In this document: positions 1-8,536 of the stretch, piece after piece | How positions within the stretch are numbered: the stretch's first letter is position 1 | Layout: each line of letters begins with the position of its first letter | DNA from: Mucilaginibacter lacusdianchii | GTDB taxonomy: Bacteria > Bacteroidota > Bacteroidia > Sphingobacteriales > Sphingobacteriaceae | NCBI RefSeq assembly: GCF_009770985.1 | Contig: NZ_WSRW01000004.1 | Coordinates: 93,063-157,062, forward strand | Direction: 5' to 3' | Length of the DNA stretch: 64,000 nt | The notes under the pieces: generated by a model | Told to the model about the DNA's origin: nothing | What the model saw: the letters and a program-made list of their open reading frames with translations, nothing else | Databases searched by the model: none | Position numbers and translations under genes: made by a program

Positions 1-200
1 TGGAGATAGAAAAAGAAGGGCAAAGGCCCGCTGTTGCGCCCGGGCCGGCGATGGCCTTGCGGGCGGTGAGGTGATCGCAACAGCTAGGCTTTTTTGGTTC
101 TTTTGTAGCTATGACAAAAGAACTAGCCCCTGCGGCAATGAGCAGACGATGTAAGTTTAGTAGCATCAAAGAAAGTTAAGCTCCAAGCACAAACCCAAGC
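1..200 (+). repeat. Dispersed structured repeat, copy 1 (5' part outside window)
   Basis: This is the 3' half of an element that recurs at 15645-16110, 48677-49085 and 53942-54345 in the same orientation. Visible stems: GCTGTTGCG (30-38) with CGCAACAGC (76-84); GTTCTTTTGT (97-106) with ACAAAAGAAC (114-123), loop AGCTATG; CTGC (130-133) with GCAG (142-145). Resemblance to the other copies fades after about position 200. It lies just past the 3' end of the minus-strand monooxygenase gene. No protein-coding gene is evident here. Confidence 0.85.
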
Positions 201-277
201 TAGCAGCACAGCCTACATCAACGTAGGAAAATTATTTGATTGCTTCCACATCACCGTTTTTCCCAACGATGAGAAAA

Positions 278-1891
278 TCATTGCCTCGCTAGATCATTAT
301 TCGCAACCACCCCAACTACATTCTGCAAATAATTATCCATCATCTCAATATTCACAATGTCGTTGATAAGCCCAATGTGCATATCCGGTCGAATGATCAG
401 TGCTTTAGTTTGCCCTTCGCGAATACCAAAGGCATCAAACACCTGCTGGTTTTTTACGGATGGCGGTAAATGGAAAAAGTTGAGGAGACCTGAGTAGCAT
501 TGGGTAATCCATCGGGCGAGGGTGAACAAAAACATTTCGGGCAAATCGCCTAGGGTAATTAAGGTGAAACCGGGCTTGCTGCACCAGGCATGTAAATCCG
601 TTAATTGCAGTTTCTTTTCATCATATACTGGCAGGTAGGGCAAACGGTCTCCGGCCCTAATACTAGTTAACTGACTTAAATGTAAAGATAAGGTACTATG
701 TGGATAGCTAATGCCGGTTTGTGATATTCGCTTAAAAAATTCAAAACGCAGTTTTTCATTTTTCCATGCCCGTTTAAGCACTATGGGCAGCAGCCATTTT
801 TTGAAAGTGTTTGCCAAAAAGCTTTGCGACATGATAATTTTAAAGGCCCGGTCGGTAGTTTTAAGCAGTTCGCGGGCTACCGGCATGCGCTCGGTGGCAT
901 AGGTATTTAATATGCCGGGCTGTAATTGCCGTTTGATAACACCCGCCAGTTTCCATGACAGGTTATAAGCATCCTGCAAACCCGTATTCATGCCCTGTCC
1001 ACCCACGGGCGAGTGGATGTGTGCCGCATCGCCAATTAAAAAGCACCGGCCCTGATTGAATTTATCCGCCATACGGTGATGCAGGCGATAGGTGGTAAAC
1101 CAGTTGCACTGTTTAATTTGAACTGTTGCTTTTACCTTTTCGTTGATGTGTGGTAATACTTCATCCAGTTTCAAATCTGGTTTATCAGCTAAGCTGGCCG
1201 GTAAATTACCCACCACCCGAAAAGCATTTGCCTCGGGCATCGGGAAAAAGCCGGTAAAGCCATTATTGGTTAAATATAGATTTACAAAATCATCCGTATG
1301 ATCGAGTACCACATCGGCCAGATAAAATGAACTGGGATAGGTGTCGCCGGTGAAAGGTATATTCAATTGATGCCTTACCGTGCTATGTGCACCATCAGCG
1401 CCGATGAGCCAGTTGCAGGTTAGGTTTAACTCTGTATTATCAGTTTTAAGCCTTATGGCTATCTGGTTAGTTAGCTGTTTTAAATCAACTAAACTAGTGT
1501 TCCAGTAAACCGGGCAGCTGTTGTTGGTTAGATAGCTAAGCAGTGCCCGCTCATTTTTGCTTTGCTGATAAACAAATACGTAAGGATAAGGCGTGTATCC
1601 GCTACCTGCGTCATTGATAGGAAAGGCAGCCAGTTGGGTGCCTGAGTGGTAAAAGTGCAATCCCTGGGCTTGCTTGCCACCTTTAAGCACTTCATCAACA
1701 ATCCCTAGTTGGCGATAAATCTCCAGCGATCTGGCTTGTACTGCTAATGCTTTGGATTGGTGGGTAGGGCCTTGGCGGCTGTCAATAATTATGGGTTGGA
1801 TGCCATACCGCAGCAACTGGGCGGCCATCATTAGGCCCGAGGGGCCAGCGCCTACAATCAGTACTTCGGTATGTTGATTGTTCAGGCGCAT
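278..1891 (-). CDS. FAD-dependent aromatic-type monooxygenase
   Basis: This 537-residue protein is a class A flavoprotein monooxygenase of the PheA/TfdB (FAD_binding_3) family, which uses NAD(P)H and O2 to hydroxylate aromatic or polyketide-like substrates. The sequence shows the N-terminal dinucleotide-binding motif GAGPSG (residues 14-19), the DG motif in GADGAHSTVR (about 163-172) and the FAD ribityl-binding GD motif in IGDAAHIHSP (about 285-295), followed by the GQGMNTGLQDA segment. The C-terminal third matches the thioredoxin-like tail of this family in length. It starts 3 bp after the stop of the RsmI-like gene on the same strand, so the two are probably co-transcribed. The substrate cannot be told from the sequence. 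Confidence 0.88.
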   Translation of the reverse strand: MRLNNQHTEVLIVGAGPSGLMMAAQLLRYGIQPIIIDSRQGPTHQSKALAVQARSLEIYRQLGIVDEVLKGGKQAQGLHFYHSGTQLAAFPINDAGSGYTPYPYVFVYQQSKNERALLSYLTNNSCPVYWNTSLVDLKQLTNQIAIRLKTDNTELNLTCNWLIGADGAHSTVRHQLNIPFTGDTYPSSFYLADVVLDHTDDFVNLYLTNNGFTGFFPMPEANAFRVVGNLPASLADKPDLKLDEVLPHINEKVKATVQIKQCNWFTTYRLHHRMADKFNQGRCFLIGDAAHIHSPVGGQGMNTGLQDAYNLSWKLAGVIKRQLQPGILNTYATERMPVARELLKTTDRAFKIIMSQSFLANTFKKWLLPIVLKRAWKNEKLRFEFFKRISQTGISYPHSTLSLHLSQLTSIRAGDRLPYLPVYDEKKLQLTDLHAWCSKPGFTLITLGDLPEMFLFTLARWITQCYSGLLNFFHLPPSVKNQQVFDAFGIREGQTKALIIRPDMHIGLINDIVNIEMMDNYLQNVVGVVANNDLARQ

Positions 1892-1894
1892 ATA

Positions 1895-2605
1895 TCAGGC
1901 GTGAAAAAGTAAAAATATAGTTGGCTTTTTATGTAGATCAGGCGTTTGCTTTTTCCAATTGGCAACGGTTTGTGTTTTCACCAGTTCGTCTGCCGCTGTT
2001 AAGTTGCAGGCAATACACAAGCGCGTATTAGGCTTACAGGTTTTCAATATTTCTTCGAGCAACTGATTATTGCGAAACGGCGTTTCAATAAAAAGCTGAG
2101 TTTGTTTAAAGCGCTCGGCGGCACCTTCCAAATCTTTAATTCGTTTGCTGCGCTGCGCTTTATCAATAGGCAAGTAGCCGTGAAAAGTAAAGCTTTGCCC
2201 GTTAAAGCCCGATGCCATTAGTGCCAGCAAAATAGAGCTGGGGCCAACCAACGGCACTACTTTGATGCCTTTACGGTGTGCTTCGGCTACTATATCCGCG
2301 CCGGGGTCGGCTATACCGGGGCAGCCAGCCTCGCTCATCAACCCTGCGTCTTTACCGGCTATCAAACCCGTGAAAAAGCTATTGATATCATTGTCGCGCT
2401 GGTGCTTGCCATAGTCATGAATAACAAGCTGGCTTTGCGGAATGGTTAGGCCGGCCAGTTTCAAAAATTTTCGGGCGGTCTTTTCATTCTCAACAATATA
2501 CTCGCTAATCTGGTTAATAGTATGTACCAGATAAGGCGTGAAGGATTGGGCCGCAGCATCATCTGCAAGCGGAACCGGGATTAAATAAAGTGTTCCGGCG
2601 GGCAT
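1895..2605 (-). CDS. RsmI-like SAM-dependent methyltransferase (tetrapyrrole methylase fold)
   Basis: The 236 residues match the short Bacteroidota branch of the RsmI family; RsmI itself 2'-O-methylates C1402 of 16S rRNA. The family signature is visible as LMSEAGCPGIADPGADIV (about 88-105), then VVPLVGPSSILLALMASG and FTFHGYLP (about 113-145), corresponding to the usual SDAGTP..SDPG, PGPSA and GFLP blocks. It is about 50 residues shorter than E. coli RsmI and lacks that protein's C-terminal extension, so the exact target may differ. It is the first gene of a likely two-gene unit with the monooxygenase downstream, and is divergent from the unknown gene at 2660. Confidence 0.82.
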   Translation of the reverse strand: MPAGTLYLIPVPLADDAAAQSFTPYLVHTINQISEYIVENEKTARKFLKLAGLTIPQSQLVIHDYGKHQRDNDINSFFTGLIAGKDAGLMSEAGCPGIADPGADIVAEAHRKGIKVVPLVGPSSILLALMASGFNGQSFTFHGYLPIDKAQRSKRIKDLEGAAERFKQTQLFIETPFRNNQLLEEILKTCKPNTRLCIACNLTAADELVKTQTVANWKKQTPDLHKKPTIFLLFHA

Positions 2606-2659
2606 ATTGCAAATGTGAAGTTTTTATTTTTAAATTAGGTAAAAGCAAAGGAGTTAAAT

Positions 2660-3376
2660 ATGAAATCATTAGGTGTAAACTGGTTTATTGAGGGCGCAAT
2701 TGATTTTGAATACAAAAAGTATGTGCTTTTAGACTATCTGCAGGAAATTAACCGCCACTTTGATAAAAGCCGCCTATACCCTAACCTTACCGATCTGATA
2801 TTCCATTACAATAATTTACTGAGCTTTAAAAAAGACAAATCGGTATTGCAGCAGGCTTTTCCGCAAAGGCTAACCCAGGCAGACATTGAAGCCGTAAAGC
2901 TGACTTATCAAAAAATGGTGCAGGATGATACTACCATGCACGAAATTGAACGCATCATTGCTTATGCCCTATGCAAAATGGACCCGGCTCTGCAAACCGG
3001 CCGGGAAATATATGATTTTGTAGAAAGCCGACTGGCTATTGACCCGGTAGGGGTAGTCCCCTTAACGCCGTTTTACGGTTACTTTAATTTGCGCAACGGC
3101 AAAGAAACCACCAACTGGATTTATGAATACCAGATCACCATTTTTGAAAGTCAGGATGATAAGTACCGGGGCATCAATATATCGCTGGTAGATACTTACG
3201 AGCAAAGCTTAGCAAACACTCTTGAATCTATCAAACAAAAACTCATCAAAAAGCGAAAACACCTGCCTAACCCGGCCATGTATTATGTACATAGCGATAT
3301 CACTTTTCCGCTGGAGCAAACCTTGTTGCCTGTAGCCAAAAGGAGCTTAGTGAAGTATATATCTAATGCAGCTTGA
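2660..3376 (+). CDS. Conserved hypothetical protein (238 aa)
   Basis: I do not recognise a characterised family. The start is supported by an AAAGGAG ribosome-binding site 6 bp upstream of the ATG. The protein is soluble-looking, with no signal peptide or membrane segment; it begins GVNWFIEGAIDFEYKKYVLLDYLQ and is rich in aromatic and charged residues, with a probable helical N-terminal half and a more strand-like segment around residues 145-185. Proteins of this appearance are common as conserved unknowns in Bacteroidota, which is recollection rather than something shown here. It is transcribed divergently from the RsmI-like gene and ends at a strong hairpin shared with the convergent aminotransferase. 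Confidence 0.75.
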   Translation: MKSLGVNWFIEGAIDFEYKKYVLLDYLQEINRHFDKSRLYPNLTDLIFHYNNLLSFKKDKSVLQQAFPQRLTQADIEAVKLTYQKMVQDDTTMHEIERIIAYALCKMDPALQTGREIYDFVESRLAIDPVGVVPLTPFYGYFNLRNGKETTNWIYEYQITIFESQDDKYRGINISLVDTYEQSLANTLESIKQKLIKKRKHLPNPAMYYVHSDITFPLEQTLLPVAKRSLVKYISNAA

Positions 3377-3412
3377 TCGGTTACCAGTGTTGAGGTTCGA
3401 GTGACCAAAAAT

Positions 3413-3452
3413 AAAAGCGCCATCTTGCACAATTGTGTAAGATGGCGCTTTT
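3413..3452. terminator. Bidirectional intrinsic terminator
   Basis: AAAAGCGCCATCTT (3413-3426) pairs perfectly with AAGATGGCGCTTTT (3439-3452). A-run and T-run flank the stem on both strands, so it can terminate both the plus-strand unknown gene and the convergent minus-strand aminotransferase. Confidence 0.9.
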
Positions 3453-3502
3453 AAAAAATATTGCATATATCTCGTACCTGTCCACAGGGCACTCGTTACC
3501 GA

Positions 3503-4756
3503 TTACTTCAATTTACTAAGCGCTTCTCTAATCCGCGGAATCATCGCCTGAATATCTTCTAGTGATGAAGTACCCACCGATGCGCGGAACCAGTTCACGT
3601 TGCCGTCAGTGCCAAAGGCTGAAAATGGTACCAGTGCTACTTTCGCTTCTTTAATCAGGTAAAAGTTGATATCGGCTGATGTATTCAGTACTTCGCCTTC
3701 TGGTGTGGTTTTACCGGTATAATCTGCTTTTACGGTTAAGTAGATAGCGCCCATCGGTTCAATAGCATCTACTGCAAAACCTTCAGATTTTAACTGCTGA
3801 AAGCCTTGGTACAAGGTGTTTAGGCACTCCTGGATGCGAGACTTAAAAATATTCAGATAATTATGAACCTGCTCGCTGTTTTGAATGTATTTGGCTGTAG
3901 CTACCTGCTCGGCTTTAGGTGCCCAGGCACCCATATGGCCTACAATAGAACGCATTTTGGCAATCACTTTCTCCGGACCAAAGCCCCAGCCTACGCGTAC
4001 GCCAGTAGCGGCTAAGCATTTGGAGATGCCATCGATATATATTACATAATCCTTTAATTTAGGGCGTAAAGTAACCGGATCAACATGCTTTTTACCGAAG
4101 GTAAGCATGGCGTAAATCTGGTCGTACATAATGTACAGCGGTTTTTCGCCTCGCTGACGACTCGCGTTTTCCGCAATCACCAAATCGCAAATCTCTTCCA
4201 GGTCAGATTGCTCGAACATAGTACCCGTAGGGTTTTGCGGCGAGCAAAGTGCCAGTAGGGTAGCCCCTTTTAAATGCGGTGCTACATCGGCCGCTTTAGG
4301 CAAAAAGTTATTTTCGGCAGTAGTTGGAATTTGGATTTCTTGAGCACCGGTAATATGACAATAGTGGTTGTTGTTCCAGGATGGTGCCGGATAGATCACT
4401 TTATCGCCCGGATCAACCAAAGCTAAAAATACTGAGTAAATCAACGGACGGGAGCCACTGGCAATCAAAATCTCATTCGGCGTAGCCTGAATGCGAAGCT
4501 CTCTTTCTAAAAATGCTGATACCTGTTTGCGCAACTCTAACATACCATCAGCCGGAGGGTAGTTGGTATGGTTAGCCTGGTAAGCTTCTATAATATCATC
4601 ACGCAGTTCGCTGGGAATGGGATAGATGTTGGGGTCAAAATCGCCAATGGTTAAATTGGCAATGTTTTGCCCTTGTCTTTTCAGTTCGTTAATCTCGTTT
4701 CCTATTTTTATGATCTCAGAGCCTTTTAAGGTTTGAGCCAATACTGATACAGCCAT
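3503..4756 (-). CDS. Class I/II pyridoxal-phosphate aminotransferase
   Basis: Fold-type I aminotransferase of about 417 residues, probably acting on aspartate or aromatic amino acids. The PLP-binding lysine sits in DGISKCLAATGVRVGWG. The conserved substrate and cofactor segments SPQNPTGTMF and YPAPSWNNNHY are present, and RASVGT near the C terminus holds the usual arginine. The frame stays open for 16 more codons upstream (to 4804), but the ATG at 4756 is preferred because MAVSVLAQTLKGSEI begins the conserved N terminus and an A-rich tract (AAACATAAAACT) precedes it, as is typical for Bacteroidota. It ends at the shared terminator at 3413-3452. Confidence 0.87.
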   Translation of the reverse strand: MAVSVLAQTLKGSEIIKIGNEINELKRQGQNIANLTIGDFDPNIYPIPSELRDDIIEAYQANHTNYPPADGMLELRKQVSAFLERELRIQATPNEILIASGSRPLIYSVFLALVDPGDKVIYPAPSWNNNHYCHITGAQEIQIPTTAENNFLPKAADVAPHLKGATLLALCSPQNPTGTMFEQSDLEEICDLVIAENASRQRGEKPLYIMYDQIYAMLTFGKKHVDPVTLRPKLKDYVIYIDGISKCLAATGVRVGWGFGPEKVIAKMRSIVGHMGAWAPKAEQVATAKYIQNSEQVHNYLNIFKSRIQECLNTLYQGFQQLKSEGFAVDAIEPMGAIYLTVKADYTGKTTPEGEVLNTSADINFYLIKEAKVALVPFSAFGTDGNVNWFRASVGTSSLEDIQAMIPRIREALSKLK

Positions 4757-4867
4757 AGTTTTATGTTTGAGCGGTAAAGATAGGGGTTTACAATCAAGAG
4801 CCAAGAATCAAGAAACAAGACAACAGTTTCATCATAGAATTGATACAAAACGAAAGTGGCCTAAATA

Positions 4868-4895
4868 AAAAAGCCGTTCAACTGAACGGCTTTTT
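4868..4895. terminator. Intrinsic terminator
   Basis: AAAAAGCCGTTC (4868-4879) pairs with GAACGGCTTTTT (4884-4895) around an AACT loop. It lies directly downstream of the minus-strand desaturase gene and insulates it from the aminotransferase. Confidence 0.88.
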
Positions 4896-4921
4896 GAGTA
4901 TGTTAATTTTATATCGAGAAA

Positions 4922-5659
4922 CTATACTACTGACGGTTTCCGTAATCTGATAATACGCATCCAGTGCATAGCCTTCATAACCGGGTATACCGGATCAACT
5001 TCAAACCAGCGTGCGCCAAAGTTGGGGCTGTTAGGGCGTTTGTGGTGATTGTTTTGAAACAATTCGCCTAGCATCAAAAAATCGAATGGGGTGGTGTTTT
5101 TTGATTTGTCGCCGTTGTCAAAGTTTGAATAGCCATATTTATGGCCGCACCAGTTTACAATAGCGCCATGTAACGGGCCCATAATAAATTGGATTGGTAA
5201 CAAAAGCCATAACCACCATACGGTAGCAAACTTTAAGTAAAACAAAAAGTATAAAACGCCCCATGCAATGCGGGTAATATTCAATGATCCGTAATAGTCA
5301 ATTAAGCGCCATTCGGGGTAGTTACCTTTAAATTGAGCGTCCGGTTCTTTAAGCCTTCTTTCATACACTCTGAAGCTGATAGCAGTACGGTACATCATCT
5401 GAAATACGTCTGTAAAGAAGTGCGGCGAGTGCGGATCCTTTTCCGTATCACTGTAGGCATGATGCTCGCGGTGCATAATAGCATATGCACGCGGATTTAA
5501 AAACGAGGAGCCCTGGCAAACAAAAGTTAATACGTGAAAAACACGCTCGGTAACCTTGTGTGTGGTAAACATTTTATGCGCTGCATAGCGATGCAAATAA
5601 AATGTCTGGAAAAATAACGACAAGAACCAATGGGCAAAAAAGAAAATAATAATAATCAC
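4922..5659 (-). CDS. Acyl-CoA/acyl-lipid desaturase (membrane fatty acid desaturase)
   Basis: A 245-residue integral membrane di-iron desaturase that would introduce a double bond into fatty acyl chains and so adjust membrane fluidity. The three histidine boxes are intact: HRYAAH (23-28), HREHH (63-67) and NNHHKRPN (203-210), with the extra histidine in NWCGH (173). Hydrophobic helices lie at 1-20, about 38-50, 130-165. It is shorter than eukaryotic delta-9 enzymes, as bacterial forms usually are. A candidate -7 element (TACTTTTG on the minus strand, 5713-5720) lies about 55 bp upstream. Regiospecificity cannot be read from the sequence. Confidence 0.88.
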   Translation of the reverse strand: MIIIIFFFAHWFLSLFFQTFYLHRYAAHKMFTTHKVTERVFHVLTFVCQGSSFLNPRAYAIMHREHHAYSDTEKDPHSPHFFTDVFQMMYRTAISFRVYERRLKEPDAQFKGNYPEWRLIDYYGSLNITRIAWGVLYFLFYLKFATVWWLWLLLPIQFIMGPLHGAIVNWCGHKYGYSNFDNGDKSKNTTPFDFLMLGELFQNNHHKRPNSPNFGARWFEVDPVYPVMKAMHWMRIIRLRKPSVV

Positions 5660-5712
5660 GTTGACTGCTAATTAGATATTTTTTAAATATCGTACAAGTA
5701 TAATTTGTTTTG

Positions 5713-5720
5713 CAAAAGTA
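5713..5720 (-). promoter_or_regulatory. Candidate -7 promoter element of the desaturase gene
   Basis: On the minus strand this reads TACTTTTG, matching the Bacteroidota -7 consensus TAnnTTTG. No good -33 TTTG is seen at the expected spacing, so support is moderate. Confidence 0.4.
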
Positions 5721-5757
5721 ATACTTTAATATCAGTTTGGTGTCACCCAAAAACAAT

Positions 5758-5785
5758 AAAAGCCACCTCATTTTAGGTAGCTTTT
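5758..5785. terminator. Imperfect terminator hairpin
   Basis: AAAAGCCACCT pairs with AGGTAGCTTTT apart from one C/A mismatch, with a CATTTT loop. It follows the minus-strand flavin oxidoreductase gene. Confidence 0.65.
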
Positions 5786-5811
5786 ATCATTGTTTGTTGT
5801 AAAACAAAGTT

Positions 5812-6849
5812 TTACGCTATAGCTTTTGTGTTATTGCTTACTCCTGAAAGATTAAATTGTTGTGCCAGTAATTGGTATGATTCTAACCGGTCGTCAAAAT
5901 CTTCGGCAATGGTGATGGCAATCAATTCACCTACATTATAGGTGTTGGCCATGCGTGTCAGCTTATCTTTAATTTCATCGGGTGTACCGGTTACCACGCG
6001 ATGGCGGTTAAAGCGTATGCGTTCTTGCTCGGCAGCGGTATACGTTACATTCTTGATGTCGTCAAAGCTGACCGGATTCAGATTGCCGCCGCGTTCCAGC
6101 TGGGTAAAGCGGTAATCCATCATGGCCTGGTGTTGCCTGATTTTTTCTTCATCTTCCGAACAGAATACAAACAGCGCCACGTTAACAATCGGGTTTTGTA
6201 AGTCTTCCGATGGTTGAAACTTGGCGCGGTATAATTCTACCGCCTGAGCACCACCCACCGGATTGATAAAATGGGCAAATGAAAAGCCGGTGCCAAAATG
6301 TGCGGCAAATAAACCGCTTTGGCCGCTACTGCTCAGCATCCACATTTCGGGTACGGTTTGCACCTGCGGTATAGCGCGTATTTTTGTTTGCACGGGGCCT
6401 TCTTCGGCGCGGTCATGAAAGTAGTTCTGTAAATCAAGCAGCTGCTCTACAAAATCCTGCTCCCTAAAATTGTTAGACGGATTCAGTACCGATGCCGTAA
6501 TACGGTCGGTTCCCGGTGCGCGACCTAAGCCCAAATCTACCCGGCCCTGAAAAAGGGCTTCCAGCATCCGAAAGTTTTCGGCTACTTTAAGGGCGCTGTG
6601 GTTAGGCAGCATAATACCGCCCGAACCAATACGGATGTTTTGCGTTTGGCTGCCCAGATACGCCAGTAATACTTCGGGAGTAGACCCGGCCAGGCCGCCG
6701 GTGTTATGATGTTCAGATATCCAAAAGCGTGTGTATCCTAATTGATCGGTTAATTTTGCCAGCTCAACGGTTTCGCGTACGGCCTGCTCGGCAGTAACGC
6801 CTTTGCGTATCGGCGACTGGTCTAAAACACTTAAACGAATTTGATTCAT
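5812..6849 (-). CDS. LLM-class flavin-dependent oxidoreductase (luciferase-like)
   Basis: About 345 residues of the bacterial luciferase/F420-oxidoreductase superfamily TIM barrel, closest in look to the YhbW-type group. Characteristic segments are LSVLDQSPIRKG at the N terminus, TRFWISEHHNTGGLAGSTPEV, IRIGSGGIMLPNHSALKVAENF and GRVDLGLGRAPGTD, which form the FMN-binding face. A second possible ATG lies two codons upstream (6855). No substrate can be assigned. The gene stands alone between terminator 5758-5785 and a divergent unknown gene. Confidence 0.85.
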   Translation of the reverse strand: MNQIRLSVLDQSPIRKGVTAEQAVRETVELAKLTDQLGYTRFWISEHHNTGGLAGSTPEVLLAYLGSQTQNIRIGSGGIMLPNHSALKVAENFRMLEALFQGRVDLGLGRAPGTDRITASVLNPSNNFREQDFVEQLLDLQNYFHDRAEEGPVQTKIRAIPQVQTVPEMWMLSSSGQSGLFAAHFGTGFSFAHFINPVGGAQAVELYRAKFQPSEDLQNPIVNVALFVFCSEDEEKIRQHQAMMDYRFTQLERGGNLNPVSFDDIKNVTYTAAEQERIRFNRHRVVTGTPDEIKDKLTRMANTYNVGELIAITIAEDFDDRLESYQLLAQQFNLSGVSNNTKAIA

Positions 6850-6986
6850 AGCCATATCTGCACAATAATCAGACTATGCAATTGGTTTGGCAGTATCAAT
6901 TTTATTTTATGGCGTTTGGATTATAAAAGCAAAACCATGCTTACTTCCTCAGATAATTTTTAATTTTATTGAACAAACCTTGTCCA

Positions 6987-7541
6987 ATGATTCGTTTACT
7001 ACTGCTTATCAATATTTTTATTACTAAACCGCAGGCTACCCTGCACTTGGCTGCCGACCTTAAAAAAGATAAAGCAATGCTGGCTGAGGAGCACGGCGGT
7101 TACTTTGGGCAGCCAAGTAAATATCACTTTGAAATATTTGAAAAATATACAAAGTTGAATATGAAAAGCTTTAAGCATTCAAAAAAGATTATTGGTAAGC
7201 ACGTTATTAACTCTTGGAAATATGTACCTGCCCATTTAAAAATATTTGAGGTGTTAAGTGTAATTAAAGTTGATTCACTGTTTGAGTTTAGATATATAGA
7301 TTCTATACACCAAGCGCCGAACCCTAAGTATCATATAAGGGCTACCTTTCATTATCATACCTATATCATCAGTGATGGTAAAAAACCTAAGCTTATTTAT
7401 ATAACTGAATTAAAAAACGGGCTTTCAGAGTACAAAGTGGGCGATGAAGTAACATCTCCTATATATGAAGATGTGCCCATCGGACAACAATATCCAGATT
7501 TAAAAGAAATCTTAAATATTATCAAGAAAGATAAACTGTAA
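6987..7541 (+). CDS. Hypothetical secreted protein (184 aa)
   Basis: Unknown function. The ATG at 6987 is preferred to a TTG six codons upstream because it begins a plausible signal peptide (MIRLLLLINIFITKPQATL). The rest is lysine- and aromatic-rich with no recognised motif; a predicted strand-rich stretch covers about residues 75-140. The gene is visibly more A/T-rich than the ribosomal genes that follow and has no obvious ribosome-binding site. It is not clearly linked to either neighbour. Confidence 0.55.
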   Translation: MIRLLLLINIFITKPQATLHLAADLKKDKAMLAEEHGGYFGQPSKYHFEIFEKYTKLNMKSFKHSKKIIGKHVINSWKYVPAHLKIFEVLSVIKVDSLFEFRYIDSIHQAPNPKYHIRATFHYHTYIISDGKKPKLIYITELKNGLSEYKVGDEVTSPIYEDVPIGQQYPDLKEILNIIKKDKL

Positions 7542-7579
7542 TTATTTGAGCAAGATGGCTTTAAATAATTTTCAAACCA

Positions 7580-7610
7580 TTTGACAATTAATCAAATACT
7601 TGTATCTTTG
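7580..7610 (+). promoter_or_regulatory. Promoter of the rplM ribosomal operon
   Basis: TTTG at 7580-7583 and TATCTTTG at 7603-7610 are separated by 19 bp, an excellent fit to the Bacteroidota -33/-7 consensus. Transcription would start near 7616. Confidence 0.85.
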
Positions 7611-7614
7611 CAGT

Positions 7615-7628
7615 CCCGAAATTACGGG
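7615..7628 (+). ncRNA. Short hairpin in the rplM leader
   Basis: CCCG (7615-7618) can pair with CGGG (7625-7628) at the very 5' end of the predicted transcript, about 40 nt ahead of the GTG start. Ribosomal-protein leaders often carry autoregulatory structures, but this stem is short and its role is inference. Confidence 0.35.
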
Positions 7629-7665
7629 GTATAGTAAACTGTTTAATAAATTTAATTTAAAGCAA

Positions 7666-8103
7666 GTGAATACGTTAAGTTACAAAACTGTCTCAGCCAA
7701 CAAAAAGACCGTTAACAAGGAATGGGTAGTTGTTGACGCGGAAGGCGAGATTTTGGGGCGCTTGACCTCTAAGATCGCTTCGATCATCAGAGGAAAACAC
7801 AAACCAGGCTTCACTCCAAACGTAGACTGCGGTGACAATGTAATTGTTATCAACGCAGACAAGGTAAAACTGACCGGAAACAAATTCAGCGCAAAGCAAT
7901 ATGTTTCTTACACCGGTTACCCAGGTGGTCAGCGTTTCATTTCTCCTAAGGAGTTAATGGCTAAGTTCCCTGAGCGTGTAATTGAAAAAGCCGTTCGTGG
8001 TATGTTACCTAAAAATCGTTTGGGCAGAGCAATCTACGGCAACCTGTATGTTTATGCTGGTTCACAGCATCCGCACGCTGCACAAAACCCAAAAACCATT
8101 TAA
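7666..8103 (+). CDS. rplM: 50S ribosomal protein L13
   Basis: Ribosomal protein L13, an early-assembly protein of the 50S subunit. The sequence NKEWVVVDAEGEILGRLTSKIA, the FTPNVDCGDNVIVINADKV block and VRGMLPKNRLGRAIYGNLYVY are diagnostic. The start is a GTG at 7666, giving 145 residues that begin (M)NTLSYKTVSANK, the conserved Bacteroidota N terminus; the frame upstream to 7600 overlaps the promoter and is not coding. First gene of rplM-rpsI-rpsB, with a strong promoter at 7580-7610. Confidence 0.97.
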   Translation: MNTLSYKTVSANKKTVNKEWVVVDAEGEILGRLTSKIASIIRGKHKPGFTPNVDCGDNVIVINADKVKLTGNKFSAKQYVSYTGYPGGQRFISPKELMAKFPERVIEKAVRGMLPKNRLGRAIYGNLYVYAGSQHPHAAQNPKTI

Positions 8104-8128
8104 CTTTTAATTTTTAAGGAGAAAAGAA

Positions 8129-8515
8129 ATGCCAACAACTAACACTTCAGGCAGAAGAAAAACCGCTGTTGCCCGCGTTTACTTAAACGAAGGTAATGGT
8201 GCCCTTACCGTTAACGGTAAAGATTACAAAGAATACTTCCCTACCCTTCCATTGCAATACGTTGCTACCCAATCTTTACTGGTTTCTGGTTCAGAAGGTA
8301 AATTTGACGTAGTTGCTAACGTAGCCGGTGGTGGTGTAAAAGGACAGGCAGAAGCCGTTCGTTTAGCTATTGCTAAAGCTATTGTTGAACTTGATGCGGA
8401 GAAAAAACCTGCATTGCGCGCTAAAGGTTTAATGACTCGTGACCCACGTATGGTGGAACGTAAAAAACCAGGACGCCGTAAAGCACGTCGTAAATTCCAA
8501 TTCAGCAAACGTTAA
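8129..8515 (+). CDS. rpsI: 30S ribosomal protein S9
   Basis: 128 residues of ribosomal protein S9. It begins TNTSGRRKTAVARVYL and ends with the basic tail KKPGRRKARRKFQFSKR that reaches the decoding centre near the P-site tRNA. It follows rplM by 25 bp with an AAGGAG ribosome-binding site, one of the few clear Shine-Dalgarno sequences in the window. Confidence 0.97.
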   Translation: MPTTNTSGRRKTAVARVYLNEGNGALTVNGKDYKEYFPTLPLQYVATQSLLVSGSEGKFDVVANVAGGGVKGQAEAVRLAIAKAIVELDAEKKPALRAKGLMTRDPRMVERKKPGRRKARRKFQFSKR

Positions 8516-8536
8516 TATTTTAAGGAGGACACAACA

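Noticed and set aside
5574-5771. 65-codon minus-strand frame overlapping the start of the desaturase gene
   Set aside because: It overlaps the desaturase N terminus in another frame and spans its promoter region; no protein-like composition.
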